Below, one piece after another: positions 48,009 to 60,747 of a stretch of DNA of 64,000 nt (positions are counted from its first letter, which is position 1; each line of letters opens with the position of its first letter). The stretch is from Onchocerca volvulus. Its lineage: Eukaryota; Nematoda; Chromadorea; Rhabditida; Onchocercidae. The stretch lies in the NCBI GenBank assembly GCA_000499405.2, contig HG738137.1, positions 12,894,121 to 12,958,120 on the forward strand. Reading direction: 5' to 3'. Under the pieces are notes generated by a model. That model was not told the origin of the DNA. It was given only the letters and a program-made list of their open reading frames with translations, and did not search any database. Position numbers and translations under genes: made by a program.

Positions 48009-51000
48009 TTAGAAGTTCGCCGTAGTTTGACAACGACGGTAGAAGATCAAATTATATTCATCAAAGCTACGTCCGCGTTGAGATTCATTCATATTGCAGG
48101 ATTCGGTACTGTAGCCAATTCGAAAACGATATGCACTATGCATGTAATTGCCAACTGGTAATTCATAAATTCCTTCCACTATCTAGAAAATAATGGATCA
48201 TATAAATGAGGTTATAAGAAGTAAAACATAGTAATTCGAAAGCAGAAAAGATAAATAATTAACGTAAGAGAAATTCTACGAGAAATGTAAATACTTACTT
48301 TTTGAACGATTGGTTGTTTCCCACGATCTGTCCTTAGAGCATGTTCATCATTACATGGTTTTTGATCAAAATCTCGTAAACTACCACAATTATCAATATA
48401 ATTTCCACTATCTCCGACACTAAAATTTAAAAGTGAAAAATCAAAATTTATAAAAAATTGTAAAATAACACAAATCTATAATACCAGAGATAAACGAGAA
48501 AAACATTTGAGCCCATCATTCAAGCATATTTATTGTCAATAAATCCAAAAAGAACAGAAATTATTAAGATATTTTGAAATTAAGAAAATTAAATGCTTTC
48601 TAAAATATTTTGATTAAATTTAGCTTCATTTTTTCTTGTGATTAATGCTTCACCGAATATCTTAAGCCATTCGCCGCCCCAGGGAGAACGGAGGAAGAAT
48701 CTTTCTAATCCATTCAATCATAATCTATAAGTCTTCCCAAAAAAAAAAATTATGAATTAATAATAGTCTAATAAAGGATATTCTAATAATTAATAAAATG
48801 GAATATTCACCGAACGAACTAGAAGCAATTCTTTAAAATATTATGAATACTTTAACAACGAAACAAAAGTGTCTAACTTATATTATTGTAGTAAAACATC
48901 AAAAACTTTCAGCTATTCTGAAACTATGTACTGTATTGAAAAAAATTAATGAGCATACTCGAATTTAACTTCCAAAGGAACAGTTGGCATAGTTGGTGAA
49001 ATGGGTATATAAAGAGTGTAGAGACCACGACGTGGTTTACAACTATCATTTATACAATACCGGCCATCGATTGTTACATTGAAATCCAATATTTCAATAA
49101 TAACATCTGATGCTAATGATGAAAAAACGGTTCGTCTATCGAGAGGTGCTGCTCGGTTTTCCGCACTGTCTTTAAATTTTATTAATGATTGTTGCTGATC
49201 CGATAGAGTCAAAACCGTTTGCTGATCCTGAATTGTAAGTTTTTTAATACTTTTACGAGGAAAAATCTGATAGAAAACTTTGCCCAAAATTCACTGGCTA
49301 GGCAGATATTTTGATTGATTCTAGTTAAAAAGTCTAATTATTACGCAAATTAACTTCTACCGCTGAATCTGAACATAAAAATTCAATAATACAAATGACA
49401 ATACATAAGATATGGAAAATATTATCACCATTTCTTACACTTTCTTTTTCCAGAGAAATGGTTATGTACTACTCTCAGATAATAAATAAAATGTATTAAG
49501 CAAAAATTCAAGAGATCACAGCCAAGAAATTTAACAGGATTTCGATATCAGAGTAAAGTGACTTCAAACTATTTTCTTAAAATTTAAAATTAATTTGAGA
49601 CGAATTTAAGATTTAATTTATACCTTATCAACAGCCTTATCACTTGATATGCTGTATTCATCACGTCCCATGCAACAAAACATATGACAATACATATGGT
49701 CACATGAAACGCTTAATGGTGGCGCATGCGGTTGTATTGGTGGCTTCCAAACATTATCCTTAACTTGGACAATTTGACCAATTTTACCACCTTGTTCCAT
49801 CGCTGGTCCATTAGTAGTAGTACTTTCAAAAATATATGGCCGTTTCTGATATCCAAATGTTCGATTATGCCAATCCAACACATATAATGTTGACATCGCA
49901 ATTAAGCTGCAAAGAAAAATAAAATAATCCACTTACGAATTTCCAAATTAATTTCATAACATCAATAAATTCCCATCTTTGACATAATTTAGTTCTTCAC
50001 CTACTGATTTAATAAATAAAACACGTTTTAGTGTGCTATCCATAACTGAAATAATTTCAGAAAGGTTCAAAATTTCACAACAAAATTAAGCAAAATAAGT
50101 TAATTTCTGCTATTCAAAATTTGCTAAAAGTTTTTAAATAAAGTTAGTTCAGCTTTATTTACAAAGACAATATGACACCAAAAAAAAAATTACCAAATAG
50201 CCATTACTCCAACAAGGACGACAATTGTTCCTTGTGTTACTTTCGAACTACATAATGGTGGTTCCGCACGATGACATGATGGATTTCTGCAGTGCCAATG
50301 TTTTTCACGACTTCTGCTCCGTTCCCTGTTATTCCTATAAAATAATATCGATATTTTCAAAGATTTCCGCAGATTTTAAAAATAAAGATTTAAAATTTCA
50401 GAAAAGCTTTTGAACTAATCAGAAACAACAATTAAAATGGATACAAATGTTGTCTGTCACTTCTGGATTTTCCAAGATTTCCCAAGTTTCGAATTTTCTT
50501 TCTTCAAAAAAAAAAAAAAAAAAAAAAAAAACAATCTGGATACTTGCCTACGAAGACATTTATCGCGTGAAACACAAGATGGAGCAATCGAAGCGAGTGA
50601 TGTATGGGATGACATAAAGCTTGCTTTATCCGAGAATCCAAGATCGCTTAGGCCACTTGCTAAGCTACCGATATCTTTATTTTTCCGCCGATGTAATTTG
50701 GCTAATTTATGAGATAACTTTTCAACAGCTTCAATTTTGTGCTCCAAATTTCCTGTAAGGCGACAAAGCTCAGTTGCTGCTGCAACTGTTTCGTAGAATA
50801 TTCGTGAATCATCAACCTGAAAATTGAATTAAATCTATCAGAAAAATCGACCTAAAAATTGACCGATTTTTTAATATTATTTTACTACTTGTTAATTTGT
50901 CCTTACTTGATAATTTGATGATTTGTTAGATTTATCTTTTTCTGTAATAAAAATAAATCATGATCTGCACCATGCATTTCAGTTAATTAATCTTATAATT

Positions 51001-51388
51001 GAATATCCGATTTTTTCACTTCAGAAAATTTCGGAAAAGTAGGAATAAGAAAAACTGCTTTTTGAATTCCAAAACAAATTTTTACCCCCAAAAATTATAA
51101 TTTTTCGAAAAAAAAAACCACGCACCTGCAAGAAATCCCCATTGTCTGTCACGGCGTCCGGTAAAATCTCGGCTAACTCTTGCGCAATAACACCAACTCT
51201 ATGACGATTTTCTTCTGATAGACCCCATTTTACCGCTATTTCTGGTTTGTATGAGTAGCCAACAACACGAATTTGGGCAAGATGTGATAAAGCGCTTTTA
51301 GTGTCCACCTGTATGATTTTTTTAAATTCTAGATTTCTTCAAAGAAAGTCTTTTCTAAGCCTAAGCAAAATTATTTAATTAAAAATAC

Positions 51389-51452
<64 letters not shown>

Positions 51453-54400
51453 AGAATCGATGAATCAACCTCATGGATTTGTTCTTTTATTCGACGATCA
51501 GATGGACGATGTACAACTCCAGAGCAATAGATGTCACCACCAACAGTCAAAGGCGCAACAGCTCGATCAGTACCAATTGCTACCGAACCATTGTTATAAT
51601 ATAGAGTGGAACCACTTTTCTGCCATGTAGCATCCGAATCTGGTGGCTCAAACTGACCTGGATTTGAAGCCTGCAATAAAAAATTGATAAGAACAATAAA
51701 ATTGATGGATTCTACAATATTAATTCAATAATTCTATATTCTTAATTCTATAATTAATTCTATAATATTACTAATTTCTTCTATAAGTTCGTAGTAAAAA
51801 ATTTCAGTTACTGATTTCATTGTCTAACATGACTTTAAATATGAATTGCTAATAACTTCAATGTTTGGGCATTAGTATTTCGTCATCACTTCCTTTTTTA
51901 TGGTCGATTGCCAAATTTAACGAAAAATCAATTTAAAAATTCTTTCAAATAATAAAAAAAAGCGACAAAGCTTACTCGAACAATTACTTTCTCGGATTGA
52001 TAAGCCTGAACAGTAGCATCATGTCCATCAGCAGTGCATGCAATCAAACGTACAACAAGTAAGAAGTATTTTTGATCTGGATTTGGACGACCATTTTTTC
52101 GTTGATTATTCATTGTTGTTTCGGAGAAATGTAACCTCGGTACAGTTACTTTTGTCATTCGTCGTTCATGAATCTCAAGCCTGAAGTACCCATGTTATTA
52201 ATTCAACAGAAACTTGAAGCCAAGTATCTGCACAAATTTGAAGCTATGTTCAAAATTTCATGAATTCACAGGACTATACGGAACAAAAAGAAGGAAAATT
52301 TTTTGAAAAATTAAGCACAAAATTATTTTAAATTAGAACTTGTTTCTTCAACTGATATAATCTCATAATATGAATACCTTGTTCAATTTTATCATCGCTT
52401 TGAAGAAAAAACAAAAGAAAACAAAACAAAAAACAAACAAAAAGGACTTACGACACAGGATCATGTGGTACTGGTCTCCTGTCCGTTGTAGACTGTTTAA
52501 TTTGTATCTCTGACGTTGGCATTTCACTTTTTACACCACAAAATGCTAACTTAAATTCTTTCACCATTTTCAGTTCGTTACCTATTTTGACGAAATTTGG
52601 AGGATGATTGTCGATTGCTTCGATGTGTACAGAAATCTGGAAAAAATACATTCACTTTTTTCATAACGCTTTTTACGTATCCGGAAGATAATTTTTAAGG
52701 ATCCTAATTGCAAATGGTTTCCGAAGCACAAAAACAGAGTAATCCTATAAAAGAGAATTAGGAAATAACGGAATGAAAGAGACACGTAACATAAAGTCGA
52801 CATAATGAAATCAAGAAATCTATAATAACATGAAATCTATATAATTGCGAGAAGAATGCAGTTGGTAAACAGGCGAAATATCCAATAATTACAGATACCA
52901 TGAAAAGTAATAACAATATTAGGTAATTACATAAAAAGCAAAATATAAGATAATATATAGGGAAAATTCCTTCTTTTTAATTAAAAAAAAGATCAAATTA
53001 AAATTCCCCGTAAAATGGAATTTTTGAATTAGTGTTTCAGTGAATAATCGGAAATTCTTTCACTATTATAATAAAGTAAATAATATCGTAAAATTTAAAC
53101 CTGAAAATGGTTTTTCTTTTGATTTACAAAGCAATTATCCATGGTACTGTAATTGAATCCTTTATCTGCCACAACATGCATTTCCAACTGATGTAATGGT
53201 CTTTGGTTGATATCGTACAAAGTGGCCCAATGTTCCTCATTGAATGCAGTAAATTTGATTGCTTGCTGATGAAAATTATCATCAAAATCTTCTACTGTAG
53301 TTACCGGTGATGATATCACTGTAAGTTGACTAGGTAACGAGAACACCTGCAAAGAAATATCATACATACATATTTAAAAAATTTTTCAATATACAATAGA
53401 AATATTAAATTTTAGATGAAAAATGAGTTGTGAGATCTCCAAAAAAGATAGTTCATATATTCTAATCTCTTCTACTTAAAAATTTAGATACAGCAGAAAA
53501 AAAAAAGATCCGAAACGACAAATGATAAACACTAATTAATATAATGATAGTATGATTTCACTATACTGTACGGTTACATAAATCATGCCAAATCAAAAGC
53601 TTGATGACTGACACGACAGGAATTGAATTTTTGTGTATGTCTCACACATTTAGACAGAAATCCATTTACTTATTGTAACATTTTCAATCTATTAAAGCAT
53701 AAATTCGAAAGTGGAAATTCCTTCCATTTTCATAAAATTTATAAATTTGTACTAATCAATTCTGAAACGAATTGCAAACTTTCCAAAAATTTAGTAATGG
53801 AAAAACCCGCCTTAACACAGTTTTTCAGTATTTTCCTCCACAATATATCAAAGAATTAAATCATAATGTACCTTTTGTGGTTCACTTTTCACATTATTTG
53901 GTACTGAATTATGCGACTGTGTCTGCTGATGTTGTTGTTGTTGTGATGGTGGCGGTGGTGGTTGTTGCTCTGATCGTAGACGTTTACGACTTACTTGACC
54001 ATCACCCTGTGAGTTCGAACCATCACCATCACTAGCTGCAGAGCTGATCACATTACTATAGGGATCCATTTGATAATCATTATTCTGGATCAGATAACCA
54101 CTATTAACCGGTCGCATATTGACTGTCGGCGGTGAAACCTGCAAGATATTGGAATAATTTGATACAGAAATATTAAGAAAACTTATAAAACGATATAAAG
54201 TTCTGCAAAATTAGACATTAGTCATTTTTTTTTTTTTTTTTTGCATTTTCAAACGAAGTTAAAAAATAAATACCTGAGGTAATGCAGATGGTGTTGATTG
54301 TGGTGGATATCCACCACCACTACTCATAAAATCTGATTGTGGTGATGGCAAAACATGCTGCAGTATACGATTACCAAGATGATTCTGCTGCAAAAGTTCT

Positions 54401-57400
54401 TGCGGTACCAACATATGCGTTGCTAGATCGGGCCGTACACCAAGAATCAGGCCATTGCCATTCTGCTGAGTACTATGAATAACTGCAAATTTCTTTTCAT
54501 CACTTCTAAGCTTCAGTCGTTCTAATATTCTAACATGGATTATTTCAGGATAATTTTGTTATTCTAAAATAACAAAATAAGCCTGCAATTGAGAAGCTAT
54601 TGTAGAGATGTGAAACAATACAGAGCGTACATTTATATTACATTTACATCCTTGAAAGATGAAATCCTAGTTTTTTCCTTTTTTTTTTTTTTTTTTCTAA
54701 TTTAAGTTTAAAATTTAAATTCTTGAAAGATGAAATTATGGTTTTTTTCAGAAAAACTATTAGATTTAAATTTATGAAATTTTGAAAAAGATGACAGTAA
54801 AAATTATAAATCTTCTGCCATAATTGAAATTTTCATTTTTTTTTTGAAATTATATATTTAAATTTACAATATCGCAACTTCTTCAATTCAAGAAGAAAAA
54901 AAATGAATCACTTTTACTAAATTAGATATTTATCGGGGACAAAAAATTTGAATGAAAAAGATTGAAAATAAAAAGTAATTTATATACCCATATACTATAA
55001 ACATAAAATATCTATGTAGATGTTTATATAGATAAGTGCATAATTTTTCATATTTTTGCGTTTATAAATGTACATAGTTTTCCATATTTTTGCATTTTAA
55101 TGCAGATATATAAATAATTTTTTATCGAAAAAAAAAAGTTATTCTCTTTCGTATGAAAATTGTCTCGTAATTCTTTGGTTATGAGAAATAGAAAAGGTCA
55201 TTTTGCGTTTGAACTAGTGAAAGAAATGAACTGAAGAAAAAAATTCTCCATTTTACATTTTAGAAAATTGTCATCATTTATTTATATCAACTCTTTCAAA
55301 AATCGTGAATCGTAATCCTGTTTGCCCTCACTACTTTTTAGTTTGGTATTTTAATACATGAAAAAGAAAGTTTTTTTTGGCCGAGTCCTCGTTATTTCAT
55401 TGCATTTTGTAACAATATATCCTTCATAATATCCGGAATGTCATTAAATTTTTGTAAGACAAGAATGCTGTATATGCTCCCAGATGAAATGCATATATAT
55501 ATATTTTTTTTTCGGATATATATATCCAAAAATTAATTTATTCTTAGCATAGTTCATACAAAACGTTACTTTTATATTTCGCAAATCCTAGAAAAGTTAT
55601 CAATGCAACAATGCCCAGCTTTAGGCCGAAAGAATCATCGACATCATCTAATTCAATCGGATAATCCGATAGATGAAATCGAAGACTTATCTTTACATGA
55701 TGAAGTGTATCGGAGTAATGCAATCATGATATTCGAAGAATTAGAGACTAATAGAATTTCGGTTATTTCTTGAAAATATTTAAATTCCGTAAATAATCTT
55801 CTAATTCTTTTGATCATTCAGAAACCCATTTATTAATTTCACGCCTTGTTAAAAATCTAGATGAAATTGGAAAAAAAAAAAAAGAAATCAAAACTAAATG
55901 AAAAATTGAGAATAATATTAATCGTACGTTGATAATTCTGGTAATTATCCGGCGAATATGGTGAATCTGAAGTAGAGCTCGGTGAGCCCGATGAACCAGC
56001 GCCTGAGATATCCGTAATTGGTGGACTGTCAGGTAACCTGAAATAGAATGAGTAGTGCTTAGAATATGTCAATAAGCATAAACGAATAACAGCTATTAAA
56101 AATATTAAAATGCAAATTTAAATTTCTTCTAGAAAATTTACTTATCTAATTTCAACAAAGATTATTGTCTAATTTATCTAAAGCTAAACCCAGCGATTTC
56201 CTAAAGCTAATTCATTCAATGAATTTTACATTATCCATATTCCAATTTATTCACGCATCAATAATGAATGAACTTTGATCATCTAATTTATGTCTACTTT
56301 ATTCAATAAACTCAATCTTAAATATAAGGATTAGTTGAACAGGATATATAAAATCTGAATTATTTTCATCAAATGATATCAACCTCCATTTCATATAATT
56401 GCATACATATAAGCGATAGCTTTCGTTTCAAATTTTATTGATCTGTAGTTTAAGTTCTCAAAAAAAAAAAAAACTTTTTCTGTTGCCACCGCAACAATTA
56501 AAAAACATTAATAAATCACAATCCAATATATGTAAGCATTCGACTTTTTTTTCAATTACTTAATTTTGATGAAAAATTAGGTCTTATTTGAAAAGTTACC
56601 ATATCAAACTTATATGAAGTATTAAGAAATGGAATTGAAGTTATTAACGAACTAATTTAAACAAATAAACAAAGTGGACGAAGAGATTGGTTTCGGTCAG
56701 TGCCAGGAACCATTTCCTATCTTTTAACAAAAAAAAAAAAAAAGAAAAAAAAGACGGATAGAAGGAAGGATGAGTGCATAATGTGAGTGGTCATTTGATG
56801 AATGGATGGACGGGGATAGGCAATTGTCATACCCGAATTTAGCTTCATCACTTCGAAACATTTCAAATAAAACACAGCTAGCAGTATTAGCAGTAGGCAT
56901 AACGAAATTTTTGAAGCTTTCAAGAATGATAGAAAAAAAGAAAAAGAAAGGATGGCATACCTCCCATCCAATTAATTATAGTTAAATTATTCATATCAGA
57001 TATATAGTTTCATTCCTTCCATTCACTTCTCCTTCATACAATTCTCACCAATTATTCTCTCTCACCCAATTCTTTTTACAAATTCTTGTAGTAAAGAGGA
57101 TGAATGGATTTTTGCAACATTTTTCAATCCTCTTCGATCTTTCTCACCCATATATTCAATTGGCAACCAATAATATTAAAATGAATGAAATTAATATTAT
57201 CTTTCTGAAAGATTCTTTTCTATCTATCATTCATTGCCTATTTTTTTCAAAAAATTTTATAAAATTCAAAATAAAAAAAAAATTTATCAGTTAAAATGAA
57301 AGATCGAATAAGATAATAACTGAATCAAATTGCTAAAAGTTTTCCAAAGAAAAAATTTTTCCTTTTTTTAACTTTGTCATCTGCTCAATGCAACATATCC

Positions 57401-59673
57401 ATTCAACAAATAATATAAATGACTTTGTTCAATCAAAACTTATGTTAAAAATTTAAACGGCAGTTTAAACATTATATTTCATAATTTTAAGAATTTTATT
57501 ATTTAAAAAATCTGCATTATTAATTTAGTCTAAGAAATCACAGAGAAACATTTATTGTCTAATTAAAAAAACAACATCCTTACCTAGCTGGATTCTGATA
57601 CATCATTTTACTGGCCGCTTCCGAAATTGCAACAGTCGTGATATTCTGGTGCGATTGCGGCAATGGCGGATGATGTTGCTGCTGCTGCTGTTGTTGTTGC
57701 TGATAATGGTGTTGGTGCGATTGTTGTTGTTGTTGTTGTTGTTGATGATGATGGTGATGATGATGATGACCTTGTACCTGTTGCGAGATGAACCGAGTAG
57801 TGTCTGCCACGGGGCTATCAATCGGGGTACTGCAAAACTACAGGCCTTTTTGATCCGAATGATGATTGGTAATAACAATGATAGATTAAAAGTACAATTG
57901 TAAAATTAATTTCGAATTAACAAAAATATATGCACACACACTTCAAATTTTAAAATGAAAAAGAAAAAAATCAAATATATTAATTAACTTTAACGCTTTT
58001 AGACAAAAAAATTTTTTTTGAATCTCATTAAAATACGCATACTAAAGATCATTTGAATTGAGAAAAACGAACACAAATGTTCACTATTTACTTTTTTTGG
58101 ACAAATTTTTCAAAGGTACAAAAAAAAAAAGTTCCTTCGTAAAGAATGTGAGAAATCACTGATAAAAATATGAAAGGTCATTAATTAATATGATAAGATA
58201 ACTTTCCAACTTTTTTTTTCTAATCATTTCTGCTACTTATGAATTTTTATCAATCATGCTACGCTTATAAACTCCTCTCAAATTCAATACTGATATTAAC
58301 ATACACTCCCGTAAAAAGAAAAAAAATTTTCCCTTTGTGGACAGATAATTAAGAAACCTTGAAATCGAAATGCGCATGCTGAATTATTTCCACTGCTATT
58401 ATCAGAATTACTGTTTTTTCTTTTTTTTTTTTTACAAAAACTGAGGAAAAAAATCCCATTTGGATCATTTTCCTTTTTTTTTTTTTTTTTTACTTTCCTC
58501 AAAAAATAAATCTAAAAAAAATTTCTATTCATACCGGAATAATTACTTCTTTTTCTGAATATAATATTCTTAAAAACTTCTGTTCTTTGCTTACTTTCCT
58601 TCTACTGCCCTTCCTCAATTTGATATCCTAAATTAATTTATAATCCAATAATCGGTCATTGTTTCCACCTTCAACTTTTTATGAAATTCAAATTATCAAC
58701 TGAAATTTTAAAATAATATTTATACTAGAACACAAATCACGTATCCTATTAATCGTACAAAATTGTCATTATAAGCAGAAAGAATAACTGTTAAAATGAT
58801 AGACAGCAATTCCATAAAATCATTCAAAATTCTAAGTTTTAATTAAATTTTCGTCAGTCATACCACTTTTTCTATTCTTCGCACACTTTCCAATTCATGG
58901 CATCAAATTCAATTTAATCATTCGAATATGATCCAAACACATGCCAGATGCCAAGATTAACAATTCCAACATTTCTATTCTAACTATTATTTATTTCCTG
59001 TCTTGATTTTGCCACATTTATGCTTTATCTTTGCTTCATCTTTTTGAAGGATAATCAAGGAGAATTTTAGGGAGAAAAACGAAATAAAGGTTAAAAAGAT
59101 TTCCATGTAAAATATATACATGATTGCAATAAATTCACCAAGCATTAATAAATTCAACAAACATCCAGCAATGTAGAAATTTGTAGATAATGTTAAGAAA
59201 AGTACGATAAGAGAAACGATCACCTGTTCTCGTCCAAAAATCGCACAATATCAAAATCACCCGTATAATCGCTCAATGGATCGCTAAACGCCGTATCCTC
59301 TGCAAAAAAAAGAAAAAAGTGGATGATAAATGCTGATATAACAAGATAAAAATGTAATAATAATCCTCCCACACTTGGATTTACAAACTTTCAAGAACAG
59401 CTGATATCAATCACTAATAAATCACAATCGAAACTATCCGATCGTTCATCACAGAGTGTTTTACGATAATGACCTGATTATAAGCCGGAAGTAGTTAGTT
59501 AAGTATTAAATTTTCGAACAATAACTTCGATACCGATGATACAGTTTAATTTATTCTATTTTTAAAGAATACCACTGATCACAGTACTATTAAATTTCTA
59601 TATTTTTCAAAAATATTTCAAAAAATTTCATTTTTCCCTTAGCCGATCTTTACTTACTCCAACTCATAAGCAT
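48009..59673 (-). CDS. myrf: MYRF: membrane-tethered, self-cleaving transcription factor
   Basis: Homologue of myelin regulatory factor (MYRF-1/PQN-47 type). It trimerises in the ER membrane, cleaves itself, and releases an N-terminal DNA-binding fragment. Exons (minus): 59673-59658 (inferred), 59299-59224, 57829-57584, 56037-55928, 54482-54274, 54138-53872, 53346-53101, 52636-52452, 52180-51976, 51670-51470, 51308-51126, 50816-50548, 50334-50194, 49906-49624, 49266-48959, 48419-48299, 48182-48009. All phases agree; about 1079 aa. Visible: His/Gln tracts (about 52-80), LPDSPP, NLS-like SRKRLR, an Ndt80-like DNA-binding domain (about 330-520, with [21 protein letters not shown] and [12 protein letters not shown]), [10 protein letters not shown], the ICA (peptidase S74-like) catalytic dyad S577/K582 in [23 protein letters not shown], a coiled-coil SHKLAKL stretch, a membrane helix (about 773-796) ending [10 protein letters not shown], and a luminal C terminus with [10 protein letters not shown]. 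elegans has two paralogues; I cannot say which this is. Confidence 0.93.
50335..50547 (-). other. GC-AG intron of MYRF
   Basis: Exon 50816-50548 must end in phase 2 because the next exon (50334-50194) carries one leading base before its frame. The only phase-compatible site is AG|GCAAGT, the standard GC-donor consensus. GT alternatives nearby (CAA|GTATCC, C|GTAGGC, T|GTCTTC) all break the frame. The acceptor is TTTTATAG. Confidence 0.75.
51392..51451. repeat. 60-base A homopolymer inside a MYRF intron
   Basis: An unbroken run of 60 A on the plus strand (poly-T on the coding strand) fills over a third of the 161-bp intron 51309-51469. This intron separates the exon with the catalytic Ser/Lys dyad from the rest of the ICA domain. 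The true length may be affected by sequencing or assembly. Confidence 0.9.
57640..57775 (-). repeat. CAT/CAA triplet tracts coding for His/Gln runs in MYRF
   Basis: Within the exon at 57829-57584, repeated CAT and CAA/CAG codons give about eight His then eight Gln, then a further nine-Gln run. This is coding low-complexity DNA typical of transcription-factor activation regions and likely to vary in length. Confidence 0.85.
59658..59673 (-). CDS. myrf: Inferred 16-nt first coding exon of MYRF
   Basis: The exon at 59299 begins with two bases that need a phase-1 predecessor. Upstream, ATG CTT ATG AGT TGG A is followed by GTAAGTAAAG, a near-ideal donor in phase 1. Joining gives [20 protein letters not shown]. 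An alternative is ATG at about 62978 (MAKRRTIYLK, donor GTGGAC), which has a weaker donor. Transcript evidence is lacking, so the true 5' exon could be elsewhere, even beyond the window. Confidence 0.4.
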
Positions 59674-60707
59674 TATTTTTATAAATACAAGACTTTCATT
59701 AAGAGAGTAGAATAAATCTGGACAAAGTGAAATTTATTTGTATACATCTTTAAAAAAATAATACAAATCAAACACTTTTTTTTTTTTTGTCACTTTATCA
59801 ATTTCAGAAAATATATTTATTTGAAAAAGGGAAATACAGCAGTTTTTGTAAATAATTCATTCTTTTTATGCTGGAAGAAATACTGTTATTATCAACAAAG
59901 GAAAGAAAAAAAACTGAAAAGACATGATATTATTTTATATCGCGAAATGTATTATGCTAATTTTTCCAGTTTTTTAACAGATTAATACTAGATATCAAAA
60001 ATTGATATCAATAGAAAAATTTTCAATATATTATATTTACTAAAAAGAAAATTACAGAAAAAAACAAGATAAATCTAAATAATGAATTTTTCAACATATA
60101 AACATTCTAGGGCGAATAAGGAAAGACGATGAAAACATATCCTTATATATCCTTAATCTTGTTTTCCTTTTTCAAATTTTATCTAACTTTAGCCTCCTAT
60201 TATGAAAAAAATTAAGATATAACGGAAAGTGGGGGAGGAGAAGAGAGAAAAAACGAAAGGGAGGGAGAGGAAAATAGTGGATAAGTATAAAAAGATAAAA
60301 TTAGCTCTGCTTTTTCTGTCCTTTCTTGTTTGTCCGCTTAAGTGTGACGTTTTGGTGCCAGGCGGTAACAACTTTCAAAAAATTTCAGAAAAAAAAAAAA
60401 AAAAACCTTTCCTATTTACTTGTCCAGCTCTGAAACTAATGCAGTGAGGAATAAACCTATTTTTTTTTTCCAATTTTGTCATTCATTTATACACATATAT
60501 ACATCCTAAATATGTGTACTACAGGTATGCATGCATGCAAATTTACATTTATGCTCAAAAATTGTAATGCTATGTTATTTTTGATAATATATCTACTATT
60601 CTAAATAAGTTTTGAAGTAGCTGAAAAAAATTCTACTTTTTCTTGAATATTTATTTATTCGAAAAAAAATTAAATTATTTGTCCGCTTTCAATATTTCGA
60701 ACAATTG

Positions 60708-60711
60708 CTGT

Positions 60712-60743
<32 letters not shown>

Positions 60744-60747
60744 TCGC
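60708..60747. repeat. (CGT)n triplet repeat
   Basis: About 12 near-perfect CGT triplets (one CGC interruption), conspicuously GC-rich in this AT-rich context. Open frames across it on both strands (Ser-, Arg- or Asp-runs) are repeat artefacts with no flanking coding character. Confidence 0.9.
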
